Positions 6,860-13,538 of a stretch of DNA of 19,087 bases are shown here, piece by piece (position 1 is the first letter of the stretch; every line of letters starts with the position of its first letter). A program made the position numbers and the translations under genes. Source of the stretch: Synergistaceae bacterium (GTDB taxonomy: Bacteria; Synergistota; Synergistia; Synergistales; Synergistaceae); the NCBI GenBank assembly GCA_030531285.1, contig JAUNNW010000005.1, positions 1 to 19,087 of the forward strand, written 5' to 3'. Under the pieces are notes generated by a model that had not been told where the DNA came from, made no database searches, and saw only the letters and a list, made by a program, of their open reading frames with translations.

Positions 6860-6939
6860 GCGCTTTTGCCTATGGTGTACCCAAGGGCGAATGATGTAAG
6901 ACATAAACTGAGTATTGAAACAAAATCAGCTATGGACAT
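6850..6939 (-). CDS. Holin-like small hydrophobic peptide, putative type I toxin
   Basis: This gene encodes 29 residues: short polar start (MSIADF), one membrane segment (VSILSLCLTSFALGYTIG) and a basic end (KSAKK). The ribosome site AAGGGGGTGG lies just upstream of the ATG. Length, single helix, Lys tail and G-rich ribosome site fit the small holin-like toxin group (Hol-Tox) common in Firmicutes, whose members are usually silenced by an antisense RNA. A longer frame runs upstream to 7104, but its residues look random and the strong ribosome site marks the inner ATG. Its own extended -10 promoter is at 7031-7039. A harmless small membrane protein is the alternative. Confidence 0.55.
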   Translation of the reverse strand: MSIADFVSILSLCLTSFALGYTIGKSAKK

Positions 6940-6956
6940 CTGCACCACCCCCTTCT

Positions 6957-6972
6957 TGTTCTTGCAAGAACA
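6957..6972. promoter_or_regulatory. Perfect 16-bp palindrome in the peptide leader
   Basis: TGTTCTTGCAAGAACA is a perfect inverted repeat with no spacer. It lies seven bases upstream of the G-rich ribosome site of the small peptide. It could be a protein operator or part of a leader hairpin that affects ribosome access. Confidence 0.5.
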
Positions 6973-7030
6973 TTCCGAGGGTCTAACCGCCTGCCGCTGT
7001 GTGCCCGAATGGATACCGGCAATGAAAAGC

Positions 7031-7039
7031 ATTATATCA
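7031..7039 (-). promoter_or_regulatory. Extended -10 promoter of the small peptide gene
   Basis: On the minus strand the sequence reads TGATATAAT, a consensus -10 with the TG extension. No good -35 is present 17 bases upstream, which is normal for extended -10 promoters. Transcription would start near 7024 and give a leader of about 85 bases containing the palindrome at 6957-6972. Confidence 0.55.
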
Positions 7040-7105
7040 CAGGCAGAGGTGCATGTTGGCAGATTTACACTATGTCTGCCGTGAAACTGACCGAAATTTA
7101 ACAAG

Positions 7106-7148
7106 AAACCGCCGAAGAACGAAAGTTCTTCGGCGGTTTTCGTTTTTT
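7106..7148 (+). terminator. Strong orphan terminator
   Basis: A 15-base-pair perfect stem (7106-7120 / 7125-7139; core CCGCCGAAGAAC) with a GAAA tetraloop is followed by TTTTCGTTTTTT. The tail marks plus-strand termination. No plus-strand gene ends here; the nearest upstream one already has a terminator at 6821-6859. It could end an antisense RNA to the small peptide leader. Confidence 0.75.
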
Positions 7149-7188
7149 GGTATTTTGGTACGCGGACAAACGGCTTTGCTGCCGAAAT

Positions 7189-7219
7189 TTGACAGTGTGC
7201 CGTTTGTTCGTGCTAAAAC
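7189..7219 (+). promoter_or_regulatory. Promoter of the candidate structured RNA
   Basis: Consensus TTGACA (7189-7194) is followed after 19 bases by TAAAAC (7214-7219), which carries a TG extension at 7211-7212. A start near 7226 is expected. No coding frame with a ribosome site follows within 200 bases. Confidence 0.5.
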
Positions 7220-7225
7220 TTTGTG

Positions 7226-7413
7226 TTTTTTTGCTGCTTAAAGAATCCCAACGCCGGATAGGGAGCCGTGTGTGGACTTGAAGCCGGGCAGCGCCCACTT
7301 CTGCAAGCGTTTGACGCTTTGCAGCGCTTCAACCGTCGTACCTCGAACAGGTGCGGATTTGTCTCGGCGATGCTGACGGGATTACGCAAACGCGAATGCG
7401 ATTTTTATTTTTT
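7226..7413 (+). ncRNA. Candidate structured RNA, rod-like, possibly 6S-like
   Basis: A consensus-type promoter lies upstream and a T-rich tail (7402-7413) ends the stretch. Between them nested pairings build a rod: AATCCC/GGGATT (7244-7249 / 7378-7383), CGCCG/CGGCG (7252-7256 / 7365-7369), TTGAAGC/GCTTCAA (7278-7284 / 7326-7332), a small GGGC/GCCC hairpin (7286-7296), and an end hairpin CTGCAAGCG/CGCTTTGCAG (7301-7324) with one bulge. The length of about 180 bases, closing stem, wide inner loop and lack of a coding frame fit 6S RNA, and the 3' strand has a 6S-like look. The primary sequence match is weak, so this is a structural call. It does not fit tmRNA, RNase P RNA or SRP RNA. Confidence 0.4.
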
Positions 7414-7443
7414 GCCGGGGCGGGTTTTCTTCGCGGATTCAAA

Positions 7444-7493
7444 CGTTCGTTTGGCTGACAATTCAGCGTAAGACTTCCGCAAGTCTTCGAACG
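7444..7493. other. Compact three-way junction of perfect stems
   Basis: CGTTCG (7444-7449) pairs with CGAACG (7488-7493) and encloses two perfect hairpins: GCTGA-CAAT-TCAGC (7454-7467) and AAGACTT-CCGC-AAGTCTT (7470-7487). All 18 pairs are Watson-Crick. It may belong to an RNA or be a folded DNA element; the strand is not decided. The rest of 7414-7667 has only an imperfect hairpin around 7581-7627 and no gene. Confidence 0.45.
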
Positions 7494-7667
7494 CTTGGAA
7501 GTTCGCCCGCTTGCAAGATACGCAATGTTTCTTGCCCCTACATATACAAAAACGGCAAAACTAATCTGAATGGCAACCTGTTTTTTTACGCCTGCTGTCC
7601 GGCGGTTAAAAACCGTCTGTACAGGGCAGTGTAGAAATTGCAGGAAAGGTATGTTTTGAAAGTTTAT

Positions 7668-7811
7668 TTATTCGTCGTCTTCAAATTCAAGATTATGTTC
7701 TGCCGCACACTCTCCGCAAACTACTACGGAGTTTCCGTTTTCGTCTTCTGCTTCATAGAAAATGTCGCAACATTCCTTAAGCACCTTACCGCAAAGCGCA
7801 CATACGAGCAT
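7668..7811 (-). CDS. 47-residue acidic zinc-ribbon protein
   Basis: The minus strand encodes a 47-residue protein with two zinc knuckles, C4-x2-C7-G and C32-G-E-C35, joined by an acidic loop and ending in a run of Glu and Asp. AAGGGGGA precedes the ATG by about seven bases. It lies 37 bases downstream of the flavin reductase stop on the same strand and is probably co-transcribed with it. The two CxxC pairs could hold Zn2+ or an iron site, as in small rubredoxin-like or ribbon proteins. Spacing and lack of aromatic residues near the second pair favour a zinc ribbon. It is short and easily missed by gene finders. Function unknown; a link to redox work is only suggested by the neighbour. Confidence 0.7.
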   Translation of the reverse strand: MLVCALCGKVLKECCDIFYEAEDENGNSVVVCGECAAEHNLEFEDDE

Positions 7812-7848
7812 TATTTTTTCCCCCTTCGAATGACGTGAATATTAAATA

Positions 7849-8406
7849 TTATTTTTTGCGAACTGTCCAGCCGAAAGTTCCGATTTTTCTTCCGAGAGCA
7901 AAATATTCCCCGTGGCTGTATGCAAGAAGATTGGCTTTTTCAAGCTGCAGTCTGCCTTTTGAGTCAAGCAGGGATTCTTCAACGTCAACGGCGAGCACCC
8001 TGCCTATGAACATTGAGTGGCTGCCGAGCGGCACGATTTTCTCTACTTTGCATTCAATATTTACCGGACTTTCCTTGATAAGCGGCGCGGAAATTTCCGC
8101 GGCGTTTTCAGGAGTCAGACGGCACAGTCTGAATTTGTCCGTGTCGCGTCCTGATTTGACGCCGCACAGGTCTGTTGCTCTTGCAAGCTTTTCAGTGGTG
8201 AGGTTGAGTACGAATTCGCCGCTTTTTTCGATAAGTCCGTATGAATGGCGTTCAGGTCTGATTGAAACGTATGCCATTACAGGGTCTGAACAGATTGTGC
8301 CTGTCCAGGCGGCGGTCATCGCATTCGGTTTTTCAACGGTACCGCAGGAAACAAGCACTGCCGGAAGAGGATAAAGCAGTGTCCCGGGTTTCCATGTCTG
8401 TTTCAT
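7849..8406 (-). CDS. Flavin reductase family protein, FMN-binding split barrel
   Basis: This 185-residue protein matches the flavin reductase-like family, which binds FMN in a split barrel and usually reduces flavin with NAD(P)H or acts as a flavoredoxin. Family marks are PAVLVSCG near 15-22, KPNAMTAAWTGTICSDP (about 26-42, the FMN phosphate region), YVSIRPERHSYGLI, and GEFVLNL followed by the LCGVKSGRDTDKF segment. The length is normal. AAAGGGTGA lies just upstream of the ATG. There is no signal peptide, so it is cytoplasmic. It is the first gene of a two-gene unit with the small zinc-ribbon gene. A palindrome over the promoter suggests repressor control, perhaps redox-responsive. Family firm; electron partner unknown. 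Confidence 0.88.
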   Translation of the reverse strand: MKQTWKPGTLLYPLPAVLVSCGTVEKPNAMTAAWTGTICSDPVMAYVSIRPERHSYGLIEKSGEFVLNLTTEKLARATDLCGVKSGRDTDKFRLCRLTPENAAEISAPLIKESPVNIECKVEKIVPLGSHSMFIGRVLAVDVEESLLDSKGRLQLEKANLLAYSHGEYFALGRKIGTFGWTVRKK

Positions 8407-8422
8407 AAAATCACCCTTTCCG

Positions 8423-8441
8423 AATTGTTAGGACAATTATA
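8423..8441 (-). promoter_or_regulatory. -10 box with MarR-like operator for the flavin reductase unit
   Basis: On the minus strand TATAAT (8436-8441) serves as -10; the -35 is weak. The perfect palindrome AATTGT-TAGG-ACAATT (8423-8438) overlaps the -10 and the expected start site. Inverted ATTGT/ACAAT halves are typical of MarR-family operators, and the position would block transcription. Confidence 0.5.
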
Positions 8442-8564
8442 TAAAAAAGAGTCCGTTTTGGCGCAAATTTTTGGTAAATATTTTTTATTGCATCTACCAT
8501 TTTAATCTTTTTTGGGGTAAAATAATTGTGGGCGGAAATTTGCTTTTTCCATTTGGTATCGTTA

Positions 8565-8617
8565 CGCCGAATTTATATCGGCGGCATGCTTTAAGCAAGC
8601 CGGTATTCGGATACCGG
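8565..8617 (+). promoter_or_regulatory. Structured leader of the V-ATPase operon
   Basis: Hairpins CGCCGA/TCGGCG (8565-8570 / 8578-8583) and CCGGTAT/ATACCGG (8600-8606 / 8611-8617, loop TCGG) flank the palindrome TGCTTTAAGCA (8587-8597). No U-tract follows, so it is not a simple terminator. The promoter was not clearly found; TAAAAT at 8518-8523 lacks a -35. Confidence 0.35.
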
Positions 8618-8687
8618 TTCCTGCCTGTAAAAACACAGATTAAGTTTTTACGCAGTATAAATTTTTAAACGATGAAAGGTGGTGAAT

Positions 8688-9017
8688 GTGTTGGCAGAGA
8701 ATATGGCGCAGGAAATCAGGGATTTGGAAGATGCAGCAAAGAAAATTGTCGCTGACGCAAAAGCTGAGGCGGGTAAGATGCTTGCTGCCGCACAGGTTGA
8801 TTCTGAACAGGCTGTGAAAAAAGCAAAACAGGAAAGTCACAGGCAGTGGCGCGAATCAATTGCGGCAGCCGAAAAAGAAGCGGAAGAGAAGGCAGTTGAA
8901 ATGCTTAAGCAGGGCAAAGCGGAAGCAGACGCTTTCTACGAAAAAGAAAAAGCGTCAGTCAAGGCTGCGGCGGACTGGCTTGTCAAAGAGGTGACGACGA
9001 CGTATGGCACTTGCTAA
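8688..9017 (+). CDS. V-type ATPase subunit H/G (peripheral stalk)
   Basis: This protein of about 109 residues is almost all charged coiled coil (repeats of AKKIVADAKAEAG and EKEAEEKAVEML type), as in the AhaH/NtpF peripheral-stalk subunit that pairs with subunit E to hold the catalytic head still. The start is uncertain: in-frame GTG 8679, GTG 8682, GTG 8688, TTG 8691 and ATG 8703 all exist. GGTGG at 8678-8682 places ribosomes at 8688 or 8691, and GTG 8688 is chosen. Its end overlaps the start of the subunit I gene by 14 bases, so translation is probably coupled. First gene of the operon, as ntpF is in Enterococcus. Confidence 0.82.
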   Translation: MLAENMAQEIRDLEDAAKKIVADAKAEAGKMLAAAQVDSEQAVKKAKQESHRQWRESIAAAEKEAEEKAVEMLKQGKAEADAFYEKEKASVKAAADWLVKEVTTTYGTC

Positions 9018-11007
9018 AATGTGCAAAGCCAGAGCGGCTGTGCATAAATCTGTGCTCACGGAAGTTACCCAGAAGCTGCAGAACCTTGGATGCTGTCAGT
9101 TTGCTTCCAAATCAGAAGGCATAAAAGACGGAGCAGTTGCCCAGAATATCCGCACCGCACTCAAACTGATCGAAGAACGCATTGCGGACGCGAAGTTTGT
9201 CTGCCGTGTTCTTGAGCCGTATGAGCAGAACAAAGCGGGCGGAATGGCAAAAATGCTCGGCGATATGCCTGAAGTAAGTTCCAAGAAATTTTATGCGGCA
9301 ACTACCAATGAACACAAATTTGCAAACCAGGTCGCCTGGCTGCGAAAGAAAGAAAAAGAAAGTACGGATCTGCGTTCTGAGCTTGCAAAATTGAAAGCTC
9401 AGGTTGTGCAGCTTTCCGCACTTGAGAAAATTGAATATCCGCTTGAACTGTTTTCCGCAGGAACAGAGGAAATTTCAGGGAGTATATATGCCGTTCCCTC
9501 AAATGTTTCCGATGCTCTTGAAACGGCGCTTGACGAGCGCTTTGACGGAATGGTCGAATTTAAGCGCTACGCAGGCGAGGACAAAGAGTCGCAGCTGATT
9601 TTTGCGGTACTCTGCAGACGCTGTGACCTCGAAAAACTTCGCGAAACTGCTTCGGAGTTCTCTCTGACAAAGATTGAAATTGCCCGTGAATTTACGGATA
9701 CGGCTCTTGTTGAGAAAGCGAAACTTGAAGCAAAAATTTCCATTCTTGAAAAGCAGGACGCGAAAATTTCCGAAGAACTGTCCGAAAAAGCCGACGAAGT
9801 GCTTGGCTTTATCCGTATTGCAAGCGATTTCCTTGCGATACGCCGCGACAGGGCGCTTGCAATTCTTGAAGGCGAACCTACGGAAAATATTTACATTTGG
9901 GATCTTTGGATTCCGCGCGACAGATTCAAAGACGTTGAAGCTGTTTTCAAGGAATACGAAGATACGACTGATTTTGCGGAAATTGAACCTGAAGAAGGCG
10001 AAACAGTACCTACTCTGCTCAAAAATCCGGGCTGGTCAAATTCGCTTGAGCCTCTGACGCTCATGTACGGAACGCCTACCTACGGCGCAGTGGACCCCAC
10101 GACCGTTATGGCGCCGTTCTTCTTCCTGTTCCTCGGCATGTGTTTCGGCGATGCGGGCTACGGGCTTATCCTGTCTGCGCTGTTCGGATATTATCTTGTC
10201 CGTTACAAACTCTCGCCGACACTCCGCAAATTTTTTATCATGCTTTTTGTCGGTATGGTCTGCACCGTGATATTCGGCGCAATTTCCGGTTCCTTCTTTG
10301 GCGACGCGATTACCGCATTCGGCTTTATGAAGCCGGTTGTTCCGCTTGCCAGGAAGCTTCAGCTGCTTGACCCGATGAACGACCCGATGACGCTGCTTAC
10401 GATTTCCCTGATACTCGGCTTCATTCAGGTTATTTTCGGAATCTGCCTTGCGTTCTACATGAACTGGAAAAACGGCGAAAAGTTTGCCGCAATAGCTGAT
10501 CAGGGCGGCTGGATAATTTTCCTCGTAGGACTTGTTATGGTCGGTCTTACAATGTCAGGAAAACTTCCCGCATCCCTCGCGCTTGTCTCAAAACTGCTTG
10601 CGACAGGCGGAGCGCTGCTTTTGTTCCTTACGCAGGGAAGAGACAAACCGTCGATTTTCGGCAAAGCGTTTTCAGGTCTTATGAGCCTTTACAACGTTAC
10701 CGGATATCTCGGCGACGTGCTCAGTTACAGCAGGCTTCTTGCTCTCGGGCTCGGTTCCGCAGCCGTTGGTCTTGTTATAAACCTGCTCTGCAACCTTATA
10801 GCCCCGACGCATTTCGTGGGTGTTCCGCTTGCTATAGCGCTGTTCGTATTCGGACACTCTTTCAGCATTGCGGTTAACCTTCTCGGAGCGTTTATCCATC
10901 CGCTTCGTCTGCAGTACGTTGAGTTCTTTGGCAAATTCTACGATGCAAACGGAATGGATTTCAAACCGCTCAGAAAAGAAACGCAGTTTGCAAAAATAAC
11001 TGATTAG
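9004..11007 (+). CDS. atpI: V-type ATPase subunit I (membrane stator, a-type)
   Basis: This 667-residue subunit I has a soluble N-terminal half with coiled coils (about 1-345) followed by about seven to eight membrane segments. It forms the ion half-channels next to the K ring. The essential arginine is present: R577 in VLSYSRLLALGLG, equal to the conserved Arg of V-ATPase a subunits that displaces the ion from the ring carboxylate. PFFFLFLGMCFGDAGYGL marks the first membrane segments, as is usual in the family. AAAGAGGTGA upstream of the ATG lies within the preceding gene. Full length; no damage seen. Confidence 0.95.
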   Translation: MALAKMCKARAAVHKSVLTEVTQKLQNLGCCQFASKSEGIKDGAVAQNIRTALKLIEERIADAKFVCRVLEPYEQNKAGGMAKMLGDMPEVSSKKFYAATTNEHKFANQVAWLRKKEKESTDLRSELAKLKAQVVQLSALEKIEYPLELFSAGTEEISGSIYAVPSNVSDALETALDERFDGMVEFKRYAGEDKESQLIFAVLCRRCDLEKLRETASEFSLTKIEIAREFTDTALVEKAKLEAKISILEKQDAKISEELSEKADEVLGFIRIASDFLAIRRDRALAILEGEPTENIYIWDLWIPRDRFKDVEAVFKEYEDTTDFAEIEPEEGETVPTLLKNPGWSNSLEPLTLMYGTPTYGAVDPTTVMAPFFFLFLGMCFGDAGYGLILSALFGYYLVRYKLSPTLRKFFIMLFVGMVCTVIFGAISGSFFGDAITAFGFMKPVVPLARKLQLLDPMNDPMTLLTISLILGFIQVIFGICLAFYMNWKNGEKFAAIADQGGWIIFLVGLVMVGLTMSGKLPASLALVSKLLATGGALLLFLTQGRDKPSIFGKAFSGLMSLYNVTGYLGDVLSYSRLLALGLGSAAVGLVINLLCNLIAPTHFVGVPLAIALFVFGHSFSIAVNLLGAFIHPLRLQYVEFFGKFYDANGMDFKPLRKETQFAKITD

Positions 11008-11069
11008 TTAGGCAACACAATTTTCAAAATATAACACAAATTCAATTCAAAGCAATGGAGGTAAATTTT

Positions 11070-11567
11070 ATGGACGTTCTTTCAGCAATGACACAGCAAC
11101 TCGGACCCGTACTCGCAGTTCTCGGCGCTGCTTTGGCAGTTGGTTTTGCAGGCTCAGGTTCTGCATGGGGCATCGGTCTCGCCAATGAGGCGGCAGCGGG
11201 CATTATGACGGAAGATCCGAAAAAATTCGGTTACGCGCTCGTTCTTCTTGCGCTTCCCGGCACACAGGGTATCTACGGACTTCTCGTAGCTGTCCTCGCG
11301 CTTCAGAATGCAGGACTTCTCGGCGGCGGCGAACTCTGCGGACTTTGGAAAGGTCTCGGAATCGGTCTTTCATGCCTTCCTATCGCCATTGTCGGTTTCT
11401 ACTCAGCAATTTGGCAGGGCAAATCATCTGCCGCATCAATCCTTATGATTTCAAAACGTCCCGAAGAAATCGGTAAAGCGGTCATCCTTCCCGCAATGTG
11501 CGAAACCTACGCCGTTTTCGGACTTCTCGTCAGTATTCTTATGCTGACAGGTATCGGTAAATTCTAA
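11070..11567 (+). CDS. atpK: V-type ATPase subunit K (proteolipid ring), Na+ type
   Basis: This 165-residue protein is two fused hairpins, four membrane helices. The first hairpin has LPGTQG (L62-P-G-T65-Q66) in place of a carboxylate; the second has Q116 in WQGK and E145 in MCETYA. L61, T64, Q65, Q110 and E139 are the Na+ ligands in the Enterococcus hirae NtpK structure, and all five are matched, as is the Tyr of QGxYG (Y69). One Glu per four helices is typical of V-type rings. The ATG at 11055 contains its own GGAGG, so the start is ATG 11070, seven bases after TGGAGGT. Spaced 62 bases after subunit I, it may have a stronger ribosome site to supply many copies. Confidence 0.95.
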   Translation: MDVLSAMTQQLGPVLAVLGAALAVGFAGSGSAWGIGLANEAAAGIMTEDPKKFGYALVLLALPGTQGIYGLLVAVLALQNAGLLGGGELCGLWKGLGIGLSCLPIAIVGFYSAIWQGKSSAASILMISKRPEEIGKAVILPAMCETYAVFGLLVSILMLTGIGKF

Positions 11568-11586
11568 CAAAAGCCGGGTAAAGATT

Positions 11587-12168
11587 ATGTCCTTGGCTCA
11601 GATTACGGAAAAAATAAAAAAGGACGCTCAGAGCGAAGCAGACGCCATCCTTGCACAGGCAAAGGAAAACGCTGCCGCGGTGCTTGAGAAATCAGAAGCC
11701 GAATGCAAAAGCATCCGCGATGATTTCAAAACCCGTTTTGACGCGGAGCGTCCGGAAATTTTCCGTCGCAGAGAGATTGTTGCCAAGCTTGATATCAACA
11801 AAATGCAGCTTCAGGCAAAACGCAATCTTATAGCTGATGTTTACAAAGCAGCTCTTGACCGGCTCTGCAGCCTTTCAAAAGAAGACTATCTTTCCTTCTG
11901 CGAAAAACTGCTGGCGGAAACCGGAGCAAAAGAAGGAGAAATTCAGCTGTCTGCTGACGAAAAATATATCGACAAAGCGTGGATTGACGCCTACAACAAA
12001 AAAGCCGGCGCAGCCCTTACGCTTTCGGAGGAAAAAGCGGATATCAGCGGCGGTTTTATCCTTGAACAGAACAAGATAATTTCCAACTGCTCATGGGATA
12101 TGCTGCTTCAGGTTGCACAGGAACAGAAGGAAACTGACGTTATCAAACGTCTTTTCCCGACGGCATAG
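11587..12168 (+). CDS. atpE: V-type ATPase subunit E (peripheral stalk)
   Basis: This 193-residue subunit E has an N-terminal coiled coil (about 1-85, rich in Ala, Glu and Lys, with KIKKDAQSEADAILAQAKEN) and a C-terminal alpha/beta domain that binds the catalytic head; KADISGGFILEQNKI is the usual family turn. It pairs with the H/G subunit encoded first in the operon. The ribosome site is weak (CCGGGTAAAG), so it probably relies on the high transcript level. The next gene starts 11 bases after the stop. Note that the symbol atpE here follows the V/A-type naming, not the F-type c subunit. Confidence 0.92.
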   Translation: MSLAQITEKIKKDAQSEADAILAQAKENAAAVLEKSEAECKSIRDDFKTRFDAERPEIFRRREIVAKLDINKMQLQAKRNLIADVYKAALDRLCSLSKEDYLSFCEKLLAETGAKEGEIQLSADEKYIDKAWIDAYNKKAGAALTLSEEKADISGGFILEQNKIISNCSWDMLLQVAQEQKETDVIKRLFPTA

Positions 12169-12179
12169 GAGGTGCTTTG

Positions 12180-13190
12180 ATGTCACGTCAGGAAGCCTAC
12201 GGTTACAGCTCTGCACGTATCCGTGCGATGGAACTCCGCCTTCTTGACGCCGCGGCAATACAGCGGATGCTCGACGCGGAAGATATTCAGGCAGCGCTCA
12301 AGGTACTTGAAGAAACTTCCTATTCCGCATCGCTGGCGGCTCAGTCAGGCGGGACGAATTACGAAAAAGCGCTTGAGGCCGATCTGCTTGCAACCTATGA
12401 AGAAATTAGTTCGTTTGTGCCGGACAAAGAGCTTGTAACCATACTCAGGCTTCAGTACGATTTCCACAACGTTAAAGTTATGCTGAAGAGCGCCTTTAAC
12501 AAAAAGGAAGGCGGAAAAGAGAGACTTGATCTGCTCACATCGCTTGCGGCGTATCCGGTTGACGAACTTATTTCCAAAATTGAAACAGAAGAATATGCAC
12601 TGCTTCCGTTTGGTCTCAGTGTGCTTGTTCCGAAAGCTGTCGCGCTTTGGGAACAGAATCACGACATACTTGAAATCGAGCGGCTGCTTGATAAGGGACT
12701 TTTCGCCGCAATGCTTCAGCTGGCGGAAGGTCTTGGAATACGGGGAGTAATTTCCTGGGTTCGCACAAAAATCGACGGTGAAAATATTCGCTCACTGCTC
12801 AGGCTCAAACGTTTCGGCTACGATGCAGCCCGCGCACTGCCTTTTCTCTACGACGGAGGATACATTGATGCGCAGCAGCTTTCGGCGCTTATCGCAGAGC
12901 CGTTTGAAAGCTGGTCAAGAGCGGTCATTTTCTCCGATCTCGGAGCTGTGCTCGGCAGCATTGAAGCTTCAAACAGCTTTGCCGATTTAATTCTTGATTT
13001 GGAAAAAGCGCTTGACGAATTCAATACTGAACAGCTGAAAAAATCCTGCCAGGGAGCGCCTGCCGCTGAAAACGTGCTGGCGTATCTCGTAAGGAAAGAA
13101 ACCGAAATCAAAAATATACGAATGATTCTGGTTTCAAAAGACGGAAATGACAATACTCAGGTAAGGAGGCTGCTGCGTTATGCCGGATAA
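12180..13190 (+). CDS. atpC: V-type ATPase subunit C (d-type, rotor connector)
   Basis: This 336-residue, mostly helical protein matches the C/d subunit that sits on the K ring and links it to the central stalk. Marks are the start YGYSSARIRAMELRLLD, LVTILRLQYDFHNVKVMLK, and the end ETEIKNIRMILVSKDGN, where the third of three similar helical units closes. The frame could start at TTG 12177, but AGGAGG (12167-12172) is seven bases from ATG 12180, so that start is used. Its last 11 bases overlap the next gene. Confidence 0.92.
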   Translation: MSRQEAYGYSSARIRAMELRLLDAAAIQRMLDAEDIQAALKVLEETSYSASLAAQSGGTNYEKALEADLLATYEEISSFVPDKELVTILRLQYDFHNVKVMLKSAFNKKEGGKERLDLLTSLAAYPVDELISKIETEEYALLPFGLSVLVPKAVALWEQNHDILEIERLLDKGLFAAMLQLAEGLGIRGVISWVRTKIDGENIRSLLRLKRFGYDAARALPFLYDGGYIDAQQLSALIAEPFESWSRAVIFSDLGAVLGSIEASNSFADLILDLEKALDEFNTEQLKKSCQGAPAAENVLAYLVRKETEIKNIRMILVSKDGNDNTQVRRLLRYAG

Positions 13191-13515
13191 AACATCCAAA
13201 ATGGCTGCAATAGGCGGCTATGACAGCGTACTTCCTTTCAAAGCCATAGGGCTTGATACGGTTGTCATTACCGAAGAGAACCGTGATCAGTTCTGCTTTA
13301 TTCTCAATAAATTTGCTGAAGACGGCTGCGTTGCGGTTTTTGTCGAAGAAGCTGTTTACGCTACAAATCAGGAAGCAATAAAAGAAACGGACAACAGTAC
13401 GGATATGTGCATCATACCCGTGCCAAACCAGAGCGGTTCCATGGGAATCGGCCTTGAAGCGATTCGCAAAACGGTCGAACGCGCGGTCGGCATGGACATC
13501 TTTGGCGACAAATAG
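13180..13515 (+). CDS. atpF: V-type ATPase subunit F (central stalk)
   Basis: This 111-residue protein has the size and opening pattern of subunit F (NtpG in Enterococcus): AAIGGYDSVLPFKAIGLDT, then a Rossmann-like alternation (CVAVFVEEAVY, MCIIPVPNQ) and the Ile/Gly tail GSMGIGLEAIRKTVERAVG. It binds the D subunit in the rotor and can modulate activity. AAGGAGG lies within the end of the C gene, ten bases before the ATG, so the two are translationally linked. Confidence 0.92.
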   Translation: MPDKTSKMAAIGGYDSVLPFKAIGLDTVVITEENRDQFCFILNKFAEDGCVAVFVEEAVYATNQEAIKETDNSTDMCIIPVPNQSGSMGIGLEAIRKTVERAVGMDIFGDK

Positions 13516-13538
13516 CAGAGAAAGGGAAGGCGAAATAT

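Noticed and set aside
6940..7104. Longer N-terminus for the small hydrophobic peptide (84 residues)
   Set aside because: Residues look random, the start has no ribosome site, and the strong site precedes the inner ATG.
7226..7413. tmRNA, RNase P RNA or SRP RNA
   Set aside because: No tRNA-like CCA end with tag frame, no RNase P core motifs, and no SRP GGAA/GCAG loop were found.
7581..7627. Terminator for the small zinc-ribbon gene
   Set aside because: The hairpin is imperfect and is followed by A's, not T's, on the minus strand.
7835..8374. 179-residue frame on the plus strand
   Set aside because: Antisense to the clear flavin reductase, low-complexity Ser/Leu-rich product, no ribosome site.
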